From Lutibacter sp. (lineage in GTDB: Bacteria > Bacteroidota > Bacteroidia > Flavobacteriales > Flavobacteriaceae), in contig NVWM01000002.1 of NCBI GenBank assembly GCA_002733665.1, forward strand, positions 184,148-223,363: a stretch of 39,216 nucleotides of DNA, given 5' to 3'. Of the stretch, positions 1 through 7,243 are shown in pieces (within the stretch, counting starts at the first letter, position 1; each line of letters begins with the position of its first letter). A model generated the notes under the pieces. It was not told the DNA's origin. It did no database searches and worked only from the letters and a program-made list of their open reading frames with translations. The translations under genes were made by a program, and so were the position numbers.

Positions 1-107
1 TTGGTCTGTGTAATACTCAAAGTTTCGGTGTATTTACAATGGATTTCCCTATCGGAAAATCCTCGCGTACTTTGCCATTACTAATCTTACACAAACCGTT
101 GTGCATA
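1..107 (+). repeat. attC-like element 0 (right part only)
   Basis: Right portion of an integron-like recombination site, cut by the window edge. It has the family's inner hairpin (GGAAAATCC region near 53-62), the TTACACAAACCGTT end (87-100) and the core GTT at 98-100 followed by the seven-base cassette arm GTGCATA. That arm pairs with TATGCAC at 708-714, at the other end of cassette C1. The left half and the preceding cassette lie outside the window, so the array continues upstream. Confidence 0.75.
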
Positions 108-122
108 ATTGAACCAAAACAT

Positions 123-701
123 ATGAAAAAAATATTATTATTGATTTTAATCGTTACAATTTCAAGTTGTAAAACCGAAAAAAAGCAAGAGTCTGAAAAT
201 AAAATTATTGAAATTGAAAATACTGAATTGATTGAAATCTATGAAAACGACCAAAACGACAGAATGACTGATAATATAAATTGGTATGAAGTCAATAAAA
301 GGGATAGTTTAAGAAGAGTAAGAGTGCATCAACTTTTAGATTCTGGAAAAGTTAAAACAGGAAAGGACTTAAAAAATGCTGCAATGGTTTTCCAACACGG
401 AAATGACTCGACTGATTATGGATTAGCAGTAATATTAATGAAAAAAGCAATTAAAAAAGATACAACAATCAACAAATGGCTTTTTGCTGCTGCAACTGAC
501 AGATATCTTTTAAGCAAAAATGAACCACAAATCTATGGAACTCAATATCAAAAAATGGGAGAAGAACCTTGGAAACTTGGTGAAATTGATACAACTAAAA
601 TATCAGATATTGAACGATTTGAATATGGAGTAGAGACTTTGGCAGAACAAAGACTGAAAGTAAAAGAAATGAATAGTGAAAATCACGGACACGAACATTA
701 A
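123..701 (+). CDS. Cassette C1: lipoprotein, DUF6624-like
   Basis: Predicted 192-aa lipoprotein. The N-terminus MKKILLLILIVTISSC is a lipoprotein signal with lipobox ISSC, so it should be acylated on Cys16 and anchored in the envelope. The centre contains a stretch around NKWLFAAATDRYLL and the motif PQIYGTQ, which resembles the DUF6624 family, whose function is unknown; this assignment is from memory and tentative. The tail is His/Glu-rich (NHGHEH). The frame stays open upstream to base 39, but that part is the attC-like element, so ATG 123, just before the signal peptide and 22 bases after the core GTT, is the sensible start. It is the only gene in cassette C1, with no recognisable partner. 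Confidence 0.8.
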   Translation: MKKILLLILIVTISSCKTEKKQESENKIIEIENTELIEIYENDQNDRMTDNINWYEVNKRDSLRRVRVHQLLDSGKVKTGKDLKNAAMVFQHGNDSTDYGLAVILMKKAIKKDTTINKWLFAAATDRYLLSKNEPQIYGTQYQKMGEEPWKLGEIDTTKISDIERFEYGVETLAEQRLKVKEMNSENHGHEH

Positions 702-707
702 TACAAC

Positions 708-846
708 TATGCACAACAACGTGTATAATTAATTACTTGGTCTGTGTTTACTTACGAAAATCCTCGCGGATTTTCTATTCGGTATTTATTTGCTAAATTA
801 GTTACCAAACCACGCAACGCAATCATACACAAGACCGTTGGCAATA
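708..846 (+). repeat. attC-like element 1
   Basis: Imperfect palindrome between cassettes C1 and C2. The inverse core is TATGCAC-AAC (708-717) and the core is GTT-GGCAATA (837-846). Inside lie GTGTATAATT (721-730) and AATCATACAC (821-830), which pair with each other, and a central hairpin AAAATCC-TCGC-GGATTTT near 758-775. The left arm matches the start of C1 (7 of 7) and the right arm matches the end of C2 (7 of 7). Confidence 0.85.
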
Positions 847-856
847 ATTTTGAACA

Positions 857-1330
857 ATGAAAAGAATATTAACAATTTTACTATTATTAATTACAACGAA
901 TATCTTCAGTCAAACCAAAAAAGAGACTGAAGAATGGATTGTAGAAAAATATAATCAATTTGAAAGAGTAAATTCATTAAGTAATACAATGGATTTATTC
1001 TTTGAAAATAACTTTCTATATTATGAATATTTAAATGCTTTTTTTAAGGTAGAAATTAAAGATATAAAAGAGATAGAATTTAAAAAAGAGAGATTTGATA
1101 ACGAGGATAAAGAAGGTTGGATTTCTTTGTGGATACGATTTGACAATGGAAGTTTATTCTATAAACGAGCCAGTGAAAACGGATTTAGTAAATCCACAGA
1201 TACAACTTTTAAAATTCCTTTAAGTTCTGACTTGGGAAAAGACGACTATCAAAAAAGATTAGAAAAAGCATTATTACATCTTATAAAATTAAATGGAGGA
1301 AATGCTAAAATTAAAAAAGAACCCTTTTAG
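857..1330 (+). CDS. Cassette C2: secreted protein of unknown function
   Basis: 157-aa protein with a Sec signal peptide (MKRILTILLLLITTNIFSQ, cleavage expected after residue 19) and a mature part of about 138 residues rich in Lys, Glu and aromatics. The C-terminal KALLHLIKLNGG block is a pattern I have seen in small flavobacterial secreted proteins, but I cannot name the family. The start is ATG 857, 18 bases after the core GTT. It is followed after three bases by the next gene in the same cassette, so the two are probably co-transcribed. Two-gene cassettes are less usual in integrons. Confidence 0.8.
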   Translation: MKRILTILLLLITTNIFSQTKKETEEWIVEKYNQFERVNSLSNTMDLFFENNFLYYEYLNAFFKVEIKDIKEIEFKKERFDNEDKEGWISLWIRFDNGSLFYKRASENGFSKSTDTTFKIPLSSDLGKDDYQKRLEKALLHLIKLNGGNAKIKKEPF

Positions 1331-1333
1331 ATA

Positions 1334-1837
1334 ATGACTTTAGGAGAATTAAGAAAAGAACTGAATGTTTACAACAAAACCATTAATAACTACATTCAAA
1401 CATTCAACTTAAATTTAAATATTCACGCCTATGTGGAAAAACCACAAAAATATGGCATTAGAGATTATCAAGAAATTGATGTCAAATTAGTAGAGATTTT
1501 AAGAAAACACAGTAAAAAACTAATTGAATATGAAAATGACTATTATCAAAGTAAAACTGTCACTGACATTTCTATAAAATTAAGAATTGATATTCAGGCT
1601 ATTGTAGAATATTTGCAAAAAAGGTTAACTACTTATCTTATTATTTCAGAAAAAGAAAATCCAAAAAACAAACAAAATTTAATCGAGAAAATAGATGGTG
1701 ACGCACATTACATTTGCCCTGAAAACGATGGTTTGATTTATGAAAAAACGAAAGTTTATAAAATGTCAAGTTATGATATTTTAAAAAAAATTCAAACCGA
1801 AATTCTGAAAAATAGAATTGAAATAAATACAGAATAA
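1334..1837 (+). CDS. Cassette C2: unknown cytoplasmic protein
   Basis: 167-aa protein without signal peptide or membrane segment. The first 70 residues are predicted helical, and TLGELRKELNVYNKTINNYI could be a degenerate DNA-binding or coiled region, but this is only an impression. No catalytic motif is visible. The ATG lies three bases after the stop of the secreted protein, and the TAA lies four bases before the inverse arm of attC-like element 2, so the gene fills the cassette exactly. No functional assignment. Confidence 0.75.
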   Translation: MTLGELRKELNVYNKTINNYIQTFNLNLNIHAYVEKPQKYGIRDYQEIDVKLVEILRKHSKKLIEYENDYYQSKTVTDISIKLRIDIQAIVEYLQKRLTTYLIISEKENPKNKQNLIEKIDGDAHYICPENDGLIYEKTKVYKMSSYDILKKIQTEILKNRIEINTE

Positions 1838-1841
1838 AAAC

Positions 1842-1983
1842 TATTGCCAACACCGTGTATAATTCATCGCTTGGCAGTTTTGTACTTGGAAAATCCTGCG
1901 GATTTTCCGCCAAGTTGATTTCTTTTTTATTAATTTAGTCGCTTAAACACGCAACGAAATCATACACAAACACGTTGGCAACA
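1842..1983 (+). repeat. attC-like element 2
   Basis: Palindromic site between C2 and C3. Inverse core TATTGCC-AAC (1842-1851), inner pair GTGTATAATT (1855-1864) / AATCATACAC, central hairpin GGAAAATCC-TGC-GGATTTTCC (1889-1909), core GTT-GGCAACA (1974-1983). The left arm is exactly complementary to the start of C2 and the right arm to the end of C3. Confidence 0.85.
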
Positions 1984-1990
1984 ATTAAAA

Positions 1991-2533
1991 ATGACAATCG
2001 AAAAGAAGACACGAAATTGCTTTATAAGTTATCATCACAATAACGACCAAGACTATCTTTCTGAATTAAGAGAGGTCGTTAAAAGTATGAAAGTGTCTGA
2101 CTACTCGTTAAAAAGCGATATTGGACATCTTACTAACGAAACTATTTATAATAAAGTAAGAAGTAAAATGAGGACTTGTTCAGTAACTGTAATAATTATT
2201 GGAACAAGAACAGGTCACAGGAAATGGATTGATTGGGAAATATGGGCTTCCTTAAGAGGTTACAATCATCCTACTGACAGAAAGAAGTCTTTTAAACCAA
2301 ATGGATTACTTGCTATTTTTCTGCCAGGAAACAATCATTCAATACCAGAGAGACTTCAAGATAATATTGATTCAGAATATGCTGTTTGTATGAGGTGGAA
2401 AAATTTAGAAAGAGATTTTGAAAGTAAAGTGAATTATGCCTATTGGAAAAGGGATAACGCAACAGAAAAAATAAATAATAACAGAAAACGACAAGAAAGT
2501 AATTCTATTAATTTCTTGGGACTTAAAATTTAA
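1991..2533 (+). CDS. Cassette C3: TIR-like (DUF1863/ThsB-type) protein 1
   Basis: 180-aa protein of the MTH538/DUF1863 TIR-like fold, the fold of ThsB in Thoeris antiphage systems. Visible elements are the first strand CFISYHH (residues 10-16), a hydrophobic strand VTVIIIGT (66-72), then KWIDWEIWASLR (78-89), where Glu83 sits at the place of the TIR NADase glutamate, and the later strand GLLAIFLP (105-112). It is the first gene of a tight three-gene cassette: five bases separate it from a second TIR-like gene. A ThsB-like role would be sensing infection and making a cyclic ADP-ribose-type signal. Family membership is well supported by motif; the defence role is inference. Confidence 0.8.
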   Translation: MTIEKKTRNCFISYHHNNDQDYLSELREVVKSMKVSDYSLKSDIGHLTNETIYNKVRSKMRTCSVTVIIIGTRTGHRKWIDWEIWASLRGYNHPTDRKKSFKPNGLLAIFLPGNNHSIPERLQDNIDSEYAVCMRWKNLERDFESKVNYAYWKRDNATEKINNNRKRQESNSINFLGLKI

Positions 2534-2538
2534 AAAAT

Positions 2539-3096
2539 ATGGCTTGGTCAGGAATTAAAAGAAGAGTATTTATTTCTCATTTTAGAGGAGATAAAACAGA
2601 AGTAGATAATTTTATCAATTATTTCGCAAATCAACTTGGTCTTTTCACTCCTTATGTTCTTGGAGCAAATGACAATGATGAATTTATTGATAGTACAGAT
2701 ACCGATTACGTAATGAGTAAAATTCGTGAGAAGTACCTACAAGATTCAACAGTAACTATAGTTCTAATGGGTAGTTGCACTCACAGTAGAAGATATGTAG
2801 ATTGGGAAATTAAATCTTCATTAAGACAAGGGAATTATATACCAAACGGATTATTAGGAATTGTATTACCTAGTCAAAACAATTCCGCTCATTTACCACC
2901 AAGGTTTGAGAAAAATTGGAATAATGAAAACAATTGCTATTCGAGATACAGAAGTTACCCTAGTTCAGGGAGTCAACTTGGAGAGTTCATAGATGATGCT
3001 TTTAATGCCAGAACAACAAGGAGTAATTTAATTGTAAACCCACAAGAAATGATGAAATACAATTCTTCTTGTAAAGTTCATAGCGTAACACACTAA
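2539..3096 (+). CDS. Cassette C3: TIR-like (DUF1863/ThsB-type) protein 2
   Basis: 185-aa second TIR-like protein, a divergent paralogue of the preceding one. It has strand RVFISHF (9-15), TVTIVLMGS (71-79), then RRYVDWEIKSSLR (84-96) with Glu90 in the TIR glutamate position, and GLLGIVLP (104-111). The order of elements and the NGLL-I-LP block are shared with protein 1, so the pair probably arose by duplication and diverged. The ATG is five bases after the first gene and the stop is two bases before the membrane protein, which implies translational coupling. Several Thoeris loci carry more than one ThsB, each reacting to different phages; that reading would fit here. Confidence 0.8.
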   Translation: MAWSGIKRRVFISHFRGDKTEVDNFINYFANQLGLFTPYVLGANDNDEFIDSTDTDYVMSKIREKYLQDSTVTIVLMGSCTHSRRYVDWEIKSSLRQGNYIPNGLLGIVLPSQNNSAHLPPRFEKNWNNENNCYSRYRSYPSSGSQLGEFIDDAFNARTTRSNLIVNPQEMMKYNSSCKVHSVTH

Positions 3097-3098
3097 AT

Positions 3099-3713
3099 AT
3101 GGATATTTTTAAAATCTATTTTGATGACAATTGTAATCTAATTATATCTTTATCTATTTGGATTATTATTTTCTTTGCACTCATATCTCTAATCTATTTT
3201 TTAATCATTAGAAAAAAAATGAGATACGACCTTGTAAAGGTCAACATAAAATTAGGAAATATTGGTTCGGCAGAATTCAGACCAAATAAGACAGATATAC
3301 AAATTGCTCATAAAATTTGGACTGAATTAGTTACACGAAAAGCCGCTATTCCATTTGATAAAGAAAATGATGTAATTGAAGAAGTTTATAATTCTTGGTA
3401 CGCTATTTTTAAAAAAGTTAGAGAATTAATTGGAGAAGTTCCTGCTGAATTGATTCGCTCAAATAAAAGCACGAAAAAAATTGTAGAAATTGCTACTAAA
3501 ACCTTGAACAATGGATTAAGACCGCATTTAACCAAATGGCAATCTAAATTCAGGAGTTGGAACGAATTAAATAAAGAGGAATTTAAAGATTTAACTCCTC
3601 AAGAATTACAGAAAAAGTATCCTAAATATTCTGAATTAATTGAAGACCTTGTTAAGGTAAATGAATTATTAATACAATATGCGGAAGAACTAAAGAAGAT
3701 TATAGAAAAATAA
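3099..3713 (+). CDS. Cassette C3: membrane-anchored partner of TIR-like proteins (putative effector)
   Basis: 204-aa protein with one N-terminal membrane segment (about residues 13-37, from LIISLSIW to YFLII) followed by a positively charged stop (RKKMR) and a helical cytoplasmic domain. The block IKLGNIGSAEFRPN (51-64), then DVIEEVYNSWY and GLRPHLTKWQSKFRSW, matches a conserved family that I recall next to TIR or ATPase genes in defence islands, but which has no established biochemical function that I know. ATG 3099 is two bases after the TIR-like gene 2. In the operon it is the natural candidate for a membrane-acting effector activated by the TIR signal; this is inference. The stop lies one base before the attC-like inverse arm. 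Confidence 0.75.
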   Translation: MDIFKIYFDDNCNLIISLSIWIIIFFALISLIYFLIIRKKMRYDLVKVNIKLGNIGSAEFRPNKTDIQIAHKIWTELVTRKAAIPFDKENDVIEEVYNSWYAIFKKVRELIGEVPAELIRSNKSTKKIVEIATKTLNNGLRPHLTKWQSKFRSWNELNKEEFKDLTPQELQKKYPKYSELIEDLVKVNELLIQYAEELKKIIEK

Positions 3714-3714
3714 C

Positions 3715-3908
3715 TGTTGCCAACAAAGTGTAAAAATAATAAGGGTTTTAGTGCTTAACTCAAGGTTCCGTGCATTTTACACAGTCCGCAAAATTTACAA
3801 TTTTGCGTATTAATTGAATAAAGAAAAAATTGTAAATTTGGCTAAGTAATAAACCGAAAAGTAAGTACACTTTAATCCCTTACTATTCTTACACAAACCG
3901 TTGGGCGT
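3715..3908 (+). repeat. attC-like element 3 (long class)
   Basis: 194-bp site with inverse core TGTTGCC-AAC (3715-3724) and core GTT-GGGCGTC (from 3900). Unlike the usual ~140-bp sites its centre carries GCAAAATTTACAATTTTGC (3788-3806) and a second AAATTGTAAATTTGGCTAAG block. Element 8 at 8840-9032 has nearly the same centre, so the two form a long subclass. Confidence 0.8.
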
Positions 3909-3940
3909 CATTTAAGGAAACTCTAGAAAAAGAAAAAAAA

Positions 3941-4735
3941 TTGAAAGAACTTATTGAAATAGGATTTAAAAAAGTTGGAGAATGGGAATTAAATAATGGA
4001 GTTTTAATTTGCAATCTGAATAACAATTATCCAAGTAAGAATATTCTATACTCTTTTGTCTGTGAAAATGACATAAAATATATTGGGAAAAGTGTAAAAT
4101 CTATTTCCCAAAGATTATATGGTTATAGAAAACCGAATAAATCACAAACAACTAATTATAGAATAAATAAATTAATTCTTGAAAAATTAAAAAATGGAAT
4201 TCAAATCGAAATCTATTTGTTTGTAGATAATATAGGTCTGAATTTTCGTGAACATAAAATCAATTTAGCAGCAGGTTTAGAAGATAATTTAATTTCGGAG
4301 TTTTTACCAAAATGGAATTATCTAGGGAAAACAATCAAAAAAACTAAAAAAACAGAAACTAAAGATAAACCGAATTTTGAAAACACTAATTCAAGATTTA
4401 TTTATAACGACAATGAATTTGAAAATAATTTTGTTGTTGCTCTCGGAAAAAAATACTTTAATGATGGTTTTTTTAACGTGAGAGTTAAACATTCATCTTT
4501 TTTCGGAAAAGATTTATCTAAAATCAAAATTCAATTGGGAGAGAACCCATCAAATTATTGTATCGGAAAAGTAAACCGAACTGCAAATACAAATCAAACA
4601 CCGAGAATATTTGCTGGAAAAGAATACAAAAGTTGGATTCAAGAAAATTTTGAAAGAGGTGATTTATTTCACGTGAAAATTATTGAAAATGATTTTATAA
4701 AATTAACAAAAAAACGAACGCCCAACAATGCATAA
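3941..4735 (+). CDS. Cassette C4: GIY-YIG nuclease-like protein
   Basis: 264-aa protein with an N-terminal GIY-YIG-type domain: NILYSFV (34-40) and KYIGKS (46-51) form the signature strands, Arg58 is the expected catalytic arginine, and LAAGLED (109-115) provides the glutamate (Glu114) before PKWN (123-126). The C-terminal half (about 140-260, with GKKYFNDGFFNV and RIFAGKEYKSWI) is probably a DNA-recognition domain, as in restriction-type GIY-YIG enzymes. A restriction or phage-targeting nuclease is the likely role, but there is no methyltransferase in the cassette. No ATG is present near the start; TTG 3941 is the best candidate. The last residues (TPNNA) and the stop are encoded by the attC-like site itself. 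Confidence 0.7.
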   Translation: MKELIEIGFKKVGEWELNNGVLICNLNNNYPSKNILYSFVCENDIKYIGKSVKSISQRLYGYRKPNKSQTTNYRINKLILEKLKNGIQIEIYLFVDNIGLNFREHKINLAAGLEDNLISEFLPKWNYLGKTIKKTKKTETKDKPNFENTNSRFIYNDNEFENNFVVALGKKYFNDGFFNVRVKHSSFFGKDLSKIKIQLGENPSNYCIGKVNRTANTNQTPRIFAGKEYKSWIQENFERGDLFHVKIIENDFIKLTKKRTPNNA

Positions 4736-4852
4736 AAATAATTGCTAAATTAGTGCTTAATCAAAAGTCGTTGCAATTTTGTTACGTCTGATTTTCCGTT
4801 GGAAAATCCTCGCACACAAAACCGCAACTATTCTTATACGAGACGTTGAGCA
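4718..4852 (+). repeat. attC-like element 4
   Basis: Site between C4 and C5. Inverse core AACGCCC-AAC (ending 4726) overlaps the 3' end of the C4 gene, whose stop is at 4733-4735. The centre has a GGAAAATCC hairpin arm (4800-4808) and the right end TTATACGAGACGTT leads to core GTT-GAGCACA (4845-4854). The left arm matches the C4 start 6 of 7. Confidence 0.8.
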
Positions 4853-4859
4853 CAATTGT

Positions 4860-4870
4860 AAAAAAAGCCC
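4860..4870 (+). repeat. Extra terminal inverted repeat of cassette C5, left copy
   Basis: AAAAAAAGCCC just inside the left end of C5. Its exact reverse complement GGGCTTTTTTT lies just inside the right end at 5527-5537. Together with the core arms this extends the inverted ends of C5 to about 26 bases with a mismatched middle. Confidence 0.6.
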
Positions 4871-4916
4871 TTGCAACGGCTTCGTAACCTCAGCAGTTGA
4901 CTTAATGTTATTAATT

Positions 4917-5399
4917 ATGAAAAAAAGTAAAATCTTAAAAGTTTGTAAAAACTATACAAAATTTTTTAAATCTCAAACTGAAGTAAGTAACATTAAACAT
5001 ATTGAATATTGCGACTTTGTTATTCTTCATGTTAACCCAAAATCATATCTTGCATTTGAAACTCATAAACTTAATGATATTAAAAAATACATAGAACATT
5101 CTATTAGTATTACTAAATTTATTTCAGATAACGATTCAAAAATAAACTACACTAAATCAAATTTTCTTTCTAGATTCAACAACTCTGAGATATTAACCGC
5201 TCTAATATTCTTGCTACCTATAATTTTTTATAGCGGTTATTATTTTGGAGAAAACCAACAAAACTCTAAAATTAATGAGTTGTCAAATAATATTGAGCGT
5301 ATTAACAAATTATTTATTCAAAAAACCTCTAATCTTACCGATACAATATCCAATAAAAAAACTGATATTTACGATAACAATCAGAATGACAAAAAATAA
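4917..5399 (+). CDS. Cassette C5: single-TM protein of unknown function
   Basis: 160-aa protein with a soluble N-terminal domain (1-90), one membrane segment (about 92-110, ILTALIFLLPIIFYSGYYF) and a polar C-terminal tail (111-160) with heptad-like Leu/Ile spacing that may be a short coiled coil. No family recognised. The frame is open further upstream into the attC-like site, and ATG 4905 (12 bases earlier) is an alternative start; ATG 4917, before a lysine-rich MKKSK, is preferred. It is the only gene in C5 and leaves about 145 bases before the next site. Confidence 0.65.
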   Translation: MKKSKILKVCKNYTKFFKSQTEVSNIKHIEYCDFVILHVNPKSYLAFETHKLNDIKKYIEHSISITKFISDNDSKINYTKSNFLSRFNNSEILTALIFLLPIIFYSGYYFGENQQNSKINELSNNIERINKLFIQKTSNLTDTISNKKTDIYDNNQNDKK

Positions 5400-5526
5400 T
5401 ACTACATTAATTTCAAATTCCATGATTACTTTATTTTTTTAATCGCTTACTTTCATCTATTAGGATAATTTCGACGATAATTATTACTGTTTTTAACTCT
5501 AACCTTTTACTTTCTTCTCAGTACGT

Positions 5527-5537
5527 GGGCTTTTTTT
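5527..5537 (+). repeat. Extra terminal inverted repeat of cassette C5, right copy
   Basis: GGGCTTTTTTT, the exact reverse complement of 4860-4870. It could also serve as the 3' side of a long-range stem followed by a T-run, ending transcription of the C5 gene. Confidence 0.6.
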
Positions 5538-5543
5538 CAACAT

Positions 5544-5680
5544 TGCTCAACTGTGCGCATAATTCATTGCTACTTCAGGCGTATTTACGAAACCTATTTT
5601 ATTCATGCTGTTTAAGTTTTGTATTTAAAATGATTTTTATTAACTTCACGCAACGAAATCATGCACAAACACGTTGCCAA
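5544..5680 (+). repeat. attC-like element 5
   Basis: Site between C5 and C6. Inverse core ATTGCTC-AAC (5542-5551) and core GTT-GCCAACA (5673-5682). It is the most diverged member: the inner left strand reads CTGTGCGCATAATT instead of ACCGTGTATAATT and the central hairpin is poor, although AAATCATGCACAAACACGTT at the right is typical. The left arm matches the C5 start only 5 of 7. Confidence 0.7.
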
Positions 5681-5691
5681 CAATACGACAA

Positions 5692-6258
5692 ATGAAACTG
5701 CTGACAGAAAAACAGAACGATAATCGAAATTTTATTCTCAACTGTGAGAAAATAATTCAGAACCGAATTAACCTTTGGAATTCGACTGACATTTATATAA
5801 CTCGAATTGACAATTGGTTTGACGGAAAATGGATGAACTACGCTGGAACAGAACTGCACGCAATCTCATCTTGGAATTTTCAGGATATTTTAACTATTCC
5901 ACCTTTTCATCCGAATCGTGTCGAATTATCTGAATTTTATCAAAAAACGTCTGAACAGTACGTGAAAAAGGAAAACCAAAATGTTTTACATATAATCCAA
6001 GAAAGTAAAGACAATCTGAAAAGATATATTTCAGACTTTTCAACTGACGGACTTTTTATTTGGTATAGTGGAAATTCTAAAACAAATGACAGAGGAACAT
6101 TAATGTTGTATTTAATAAAAGAATCAGAAACTAAAACTTTCTATATCACTTTGACTGGAAAAAAGAATTGGAATGTTTCTCAAACGAAAGGGGTTTTAAG
6201 AAAAGAAATACAGTCGATAATCGAAGAAAGTACTATTGGCAACACCGTGTATAATTAA
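5692..6258 (+). CDS. Cassette C6: unknown protein ending inside the attC-like site
   Basis: 188-aa soluble protein with no signal peptide and no family I recognise. It is rich in aromatic residues (NLWNSTDIYITRIDNWFDGKW near the N-terminus; GLFIWYSGNSK around 120-130). ATG 5692 is chosen; an in-frame TTG at 5674 would start inside the core GTT and is unlikely. The last eight residues (IGNTVYN and neighbours) and TAA 6256-6258 come from the inverse core and inner strand of attC-like element 6, so cassette insertion would set the C-terminus. Confidence 0.65.
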   Translation: MKLLTEKQNDNRNFILNCEKIIQNRINLWNSTDIYITRIDNWFDGKWMNYAGTELHAISSWNFQDILTIPPFHPNRVELSEFYQKTSEQYVKKENQNVLHIIQESKDNLKRYISDFSTDGLFIWYSGNSKTNDRGTLMLYLIKESETKTFYITLTGKKNWNVSQTKGVLRKEIQSIIEESTIGNTVYN

Positions 6259-6374
6259 TTGCTTTGGCAATTGCCTACTTGGAAAATTCCTTCGGAATTT
6301 TCTCTGGCACGTTTTTGTTTGCTAAATTCGTTGCTTAAACACGCAACTAACCATACACAAAACCGTTAGCAAAC
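6236..6374 (+). repeat. attC-like element 6
   Basis: Site between C6 and C7. Inverse core TATTGGC-AAC (6234-6243), inner pair GTGTATAATT / AACCATACAC, central hairpin GGAAAATTCC-TTC-GGAATTTTC (6281-6302), core GTT-AGCAAAC (6365-6374). The left arm matches the C6 start 6 of 7 and the right arm matches the end of C7 7 of 7. Confidence 0.85.
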
Positions 6375-6454
6375 ATACGAGTGAAATCCAGCCAAAAGTG
6401 GAAATTAAAAAAAGTGAATTATTAACAAATCTAAATTAAAAAAGAATTAAAAGA

Positions 6455-7054
6455 ATGAGAAAATTATTATCAATTTTAGTATTATTTATTACGTTAAATA
6501 GTGTTGCACAAATAAAAGCGAAAGTTCAAAAAGTAAATGGAATCGAAGTTTATTTATTGGCTGAACCTGTAAGAGAATATGAAACTTTAAAAGGAGGTGG
6601 AAAAGGAATACAATGGGGTTCTGCTATTACTGGTGGACTAATAAATGAAAGTATCGCTACAAAAGTGAGTAAGTATATTAAGAAATTAGCGAAACAATAT
6701 AAAAATGAAAATATAAAATTTGACGCAGTTGTTTATACAAACGGAAAACAAATGACCGCAATAAAGTTTACGGACAAAAAGACACCTGAAAACGACAGAA
6801 TTGCCATAGTACAAAAAATTGAGGGAATTCCTTTCTTTGTAATGAGCGAACCTATTAAAGAATATGAATTCGTAAAAACAATTGGCGGAGGAATTAAGTG
6901 GAAATCTGCTTTAACAGGAGGTTTAATAAATAATAGTATTGAACAAGATTTAATGAAGTTTGCAAAAAAGATGAAAAAGAAATTTAGGAAAAAACAAATC
7001 TCTGCAATCATTTATGAACGAGGGAAAAAAGCAAATGCTATAAAATTTAATTAA
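6455..7054 (+). CDS. Cassette C7: secreted protein with two tandem repeats
   Basis: 199-aa protein with a Sec signal peptide (MRKLLSILVLFITLNSVAQ) followed by two copies of a domain of roughly 85 residues. Copy 1 (about 22-105) has VNGIEVYLLAEPVREYE, then a Gly-rich turn, then ITGGLINESI and a Lys-rich helix, ending TAIKF. Copy 2 (about 113-199) has IEGIPFFVMSEPIKEYE, ALTGGLINNSI and NAIKF. The copies differ at many positions, so the duplication is old. No family name or activity known to me. ATG 6455 follows an AAAGAATTAAAAG leader and is the first methionine of the frame. Confidence 0.8.
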   Translation: MRKLLSILVLFITLNSVAQIKAKVQKVNGIEVYLLAEPVREYETLKGGGKGIQWGSAITGGLINESIATKVSKYIKKLAKQYKNENIKFDAVVYTNGKQMTAIKFTDKKTPENDRIAIVQKIEGIPFFVMSEPIKEYEFVKTIGGGIKWKSALTGGLINNSIEQDLMKFAKKMKKKFRKKQISAIIYERGKKANAIKFN

Positions 7055-7072
7055 TAGAATTTAAGAAAGTAC

Positions 7073-7210
7073 GTTTGCTAACACCGTATAAAATTAATTG
7101 CTATTTTTGGCTTAACCAAAGGTCGTTGCGTGTTTGTTACGTCTGATTTTCCTTTGGAAAATCCTCGCATACAAACCCGCAACTAATCTTATACAACAAC
7201 GTTATGTACA
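7073..7210 (+). repeat. attC-like element 7
   Basis: Site between C7 and C8. Inverse core GTTTGCT-AAC (7073-7082), core GTT-ATGTACA (7201-7210). The centre (TTAACCAAAGGTCGTTGCGTGTTTGTTACGTC...) is close to that of elements 4 and 9. Left arm to C7 start 7 of 7, right arm to C8 end 7 of 7; the two arms of the element itself match only 2 of 7. Confidence 0.85.
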
Positions 7211-7243
7211 AGTTGAACCAAATAATAAACAATTAAGAATTAA

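Noticed and set aside
39..122. N-terminal extension of the C1 lipoprotein
   Set aside because: The extension is encoded by the attC-like element and would bury the lipoprotein signal; ATG 123 restores a normal one.
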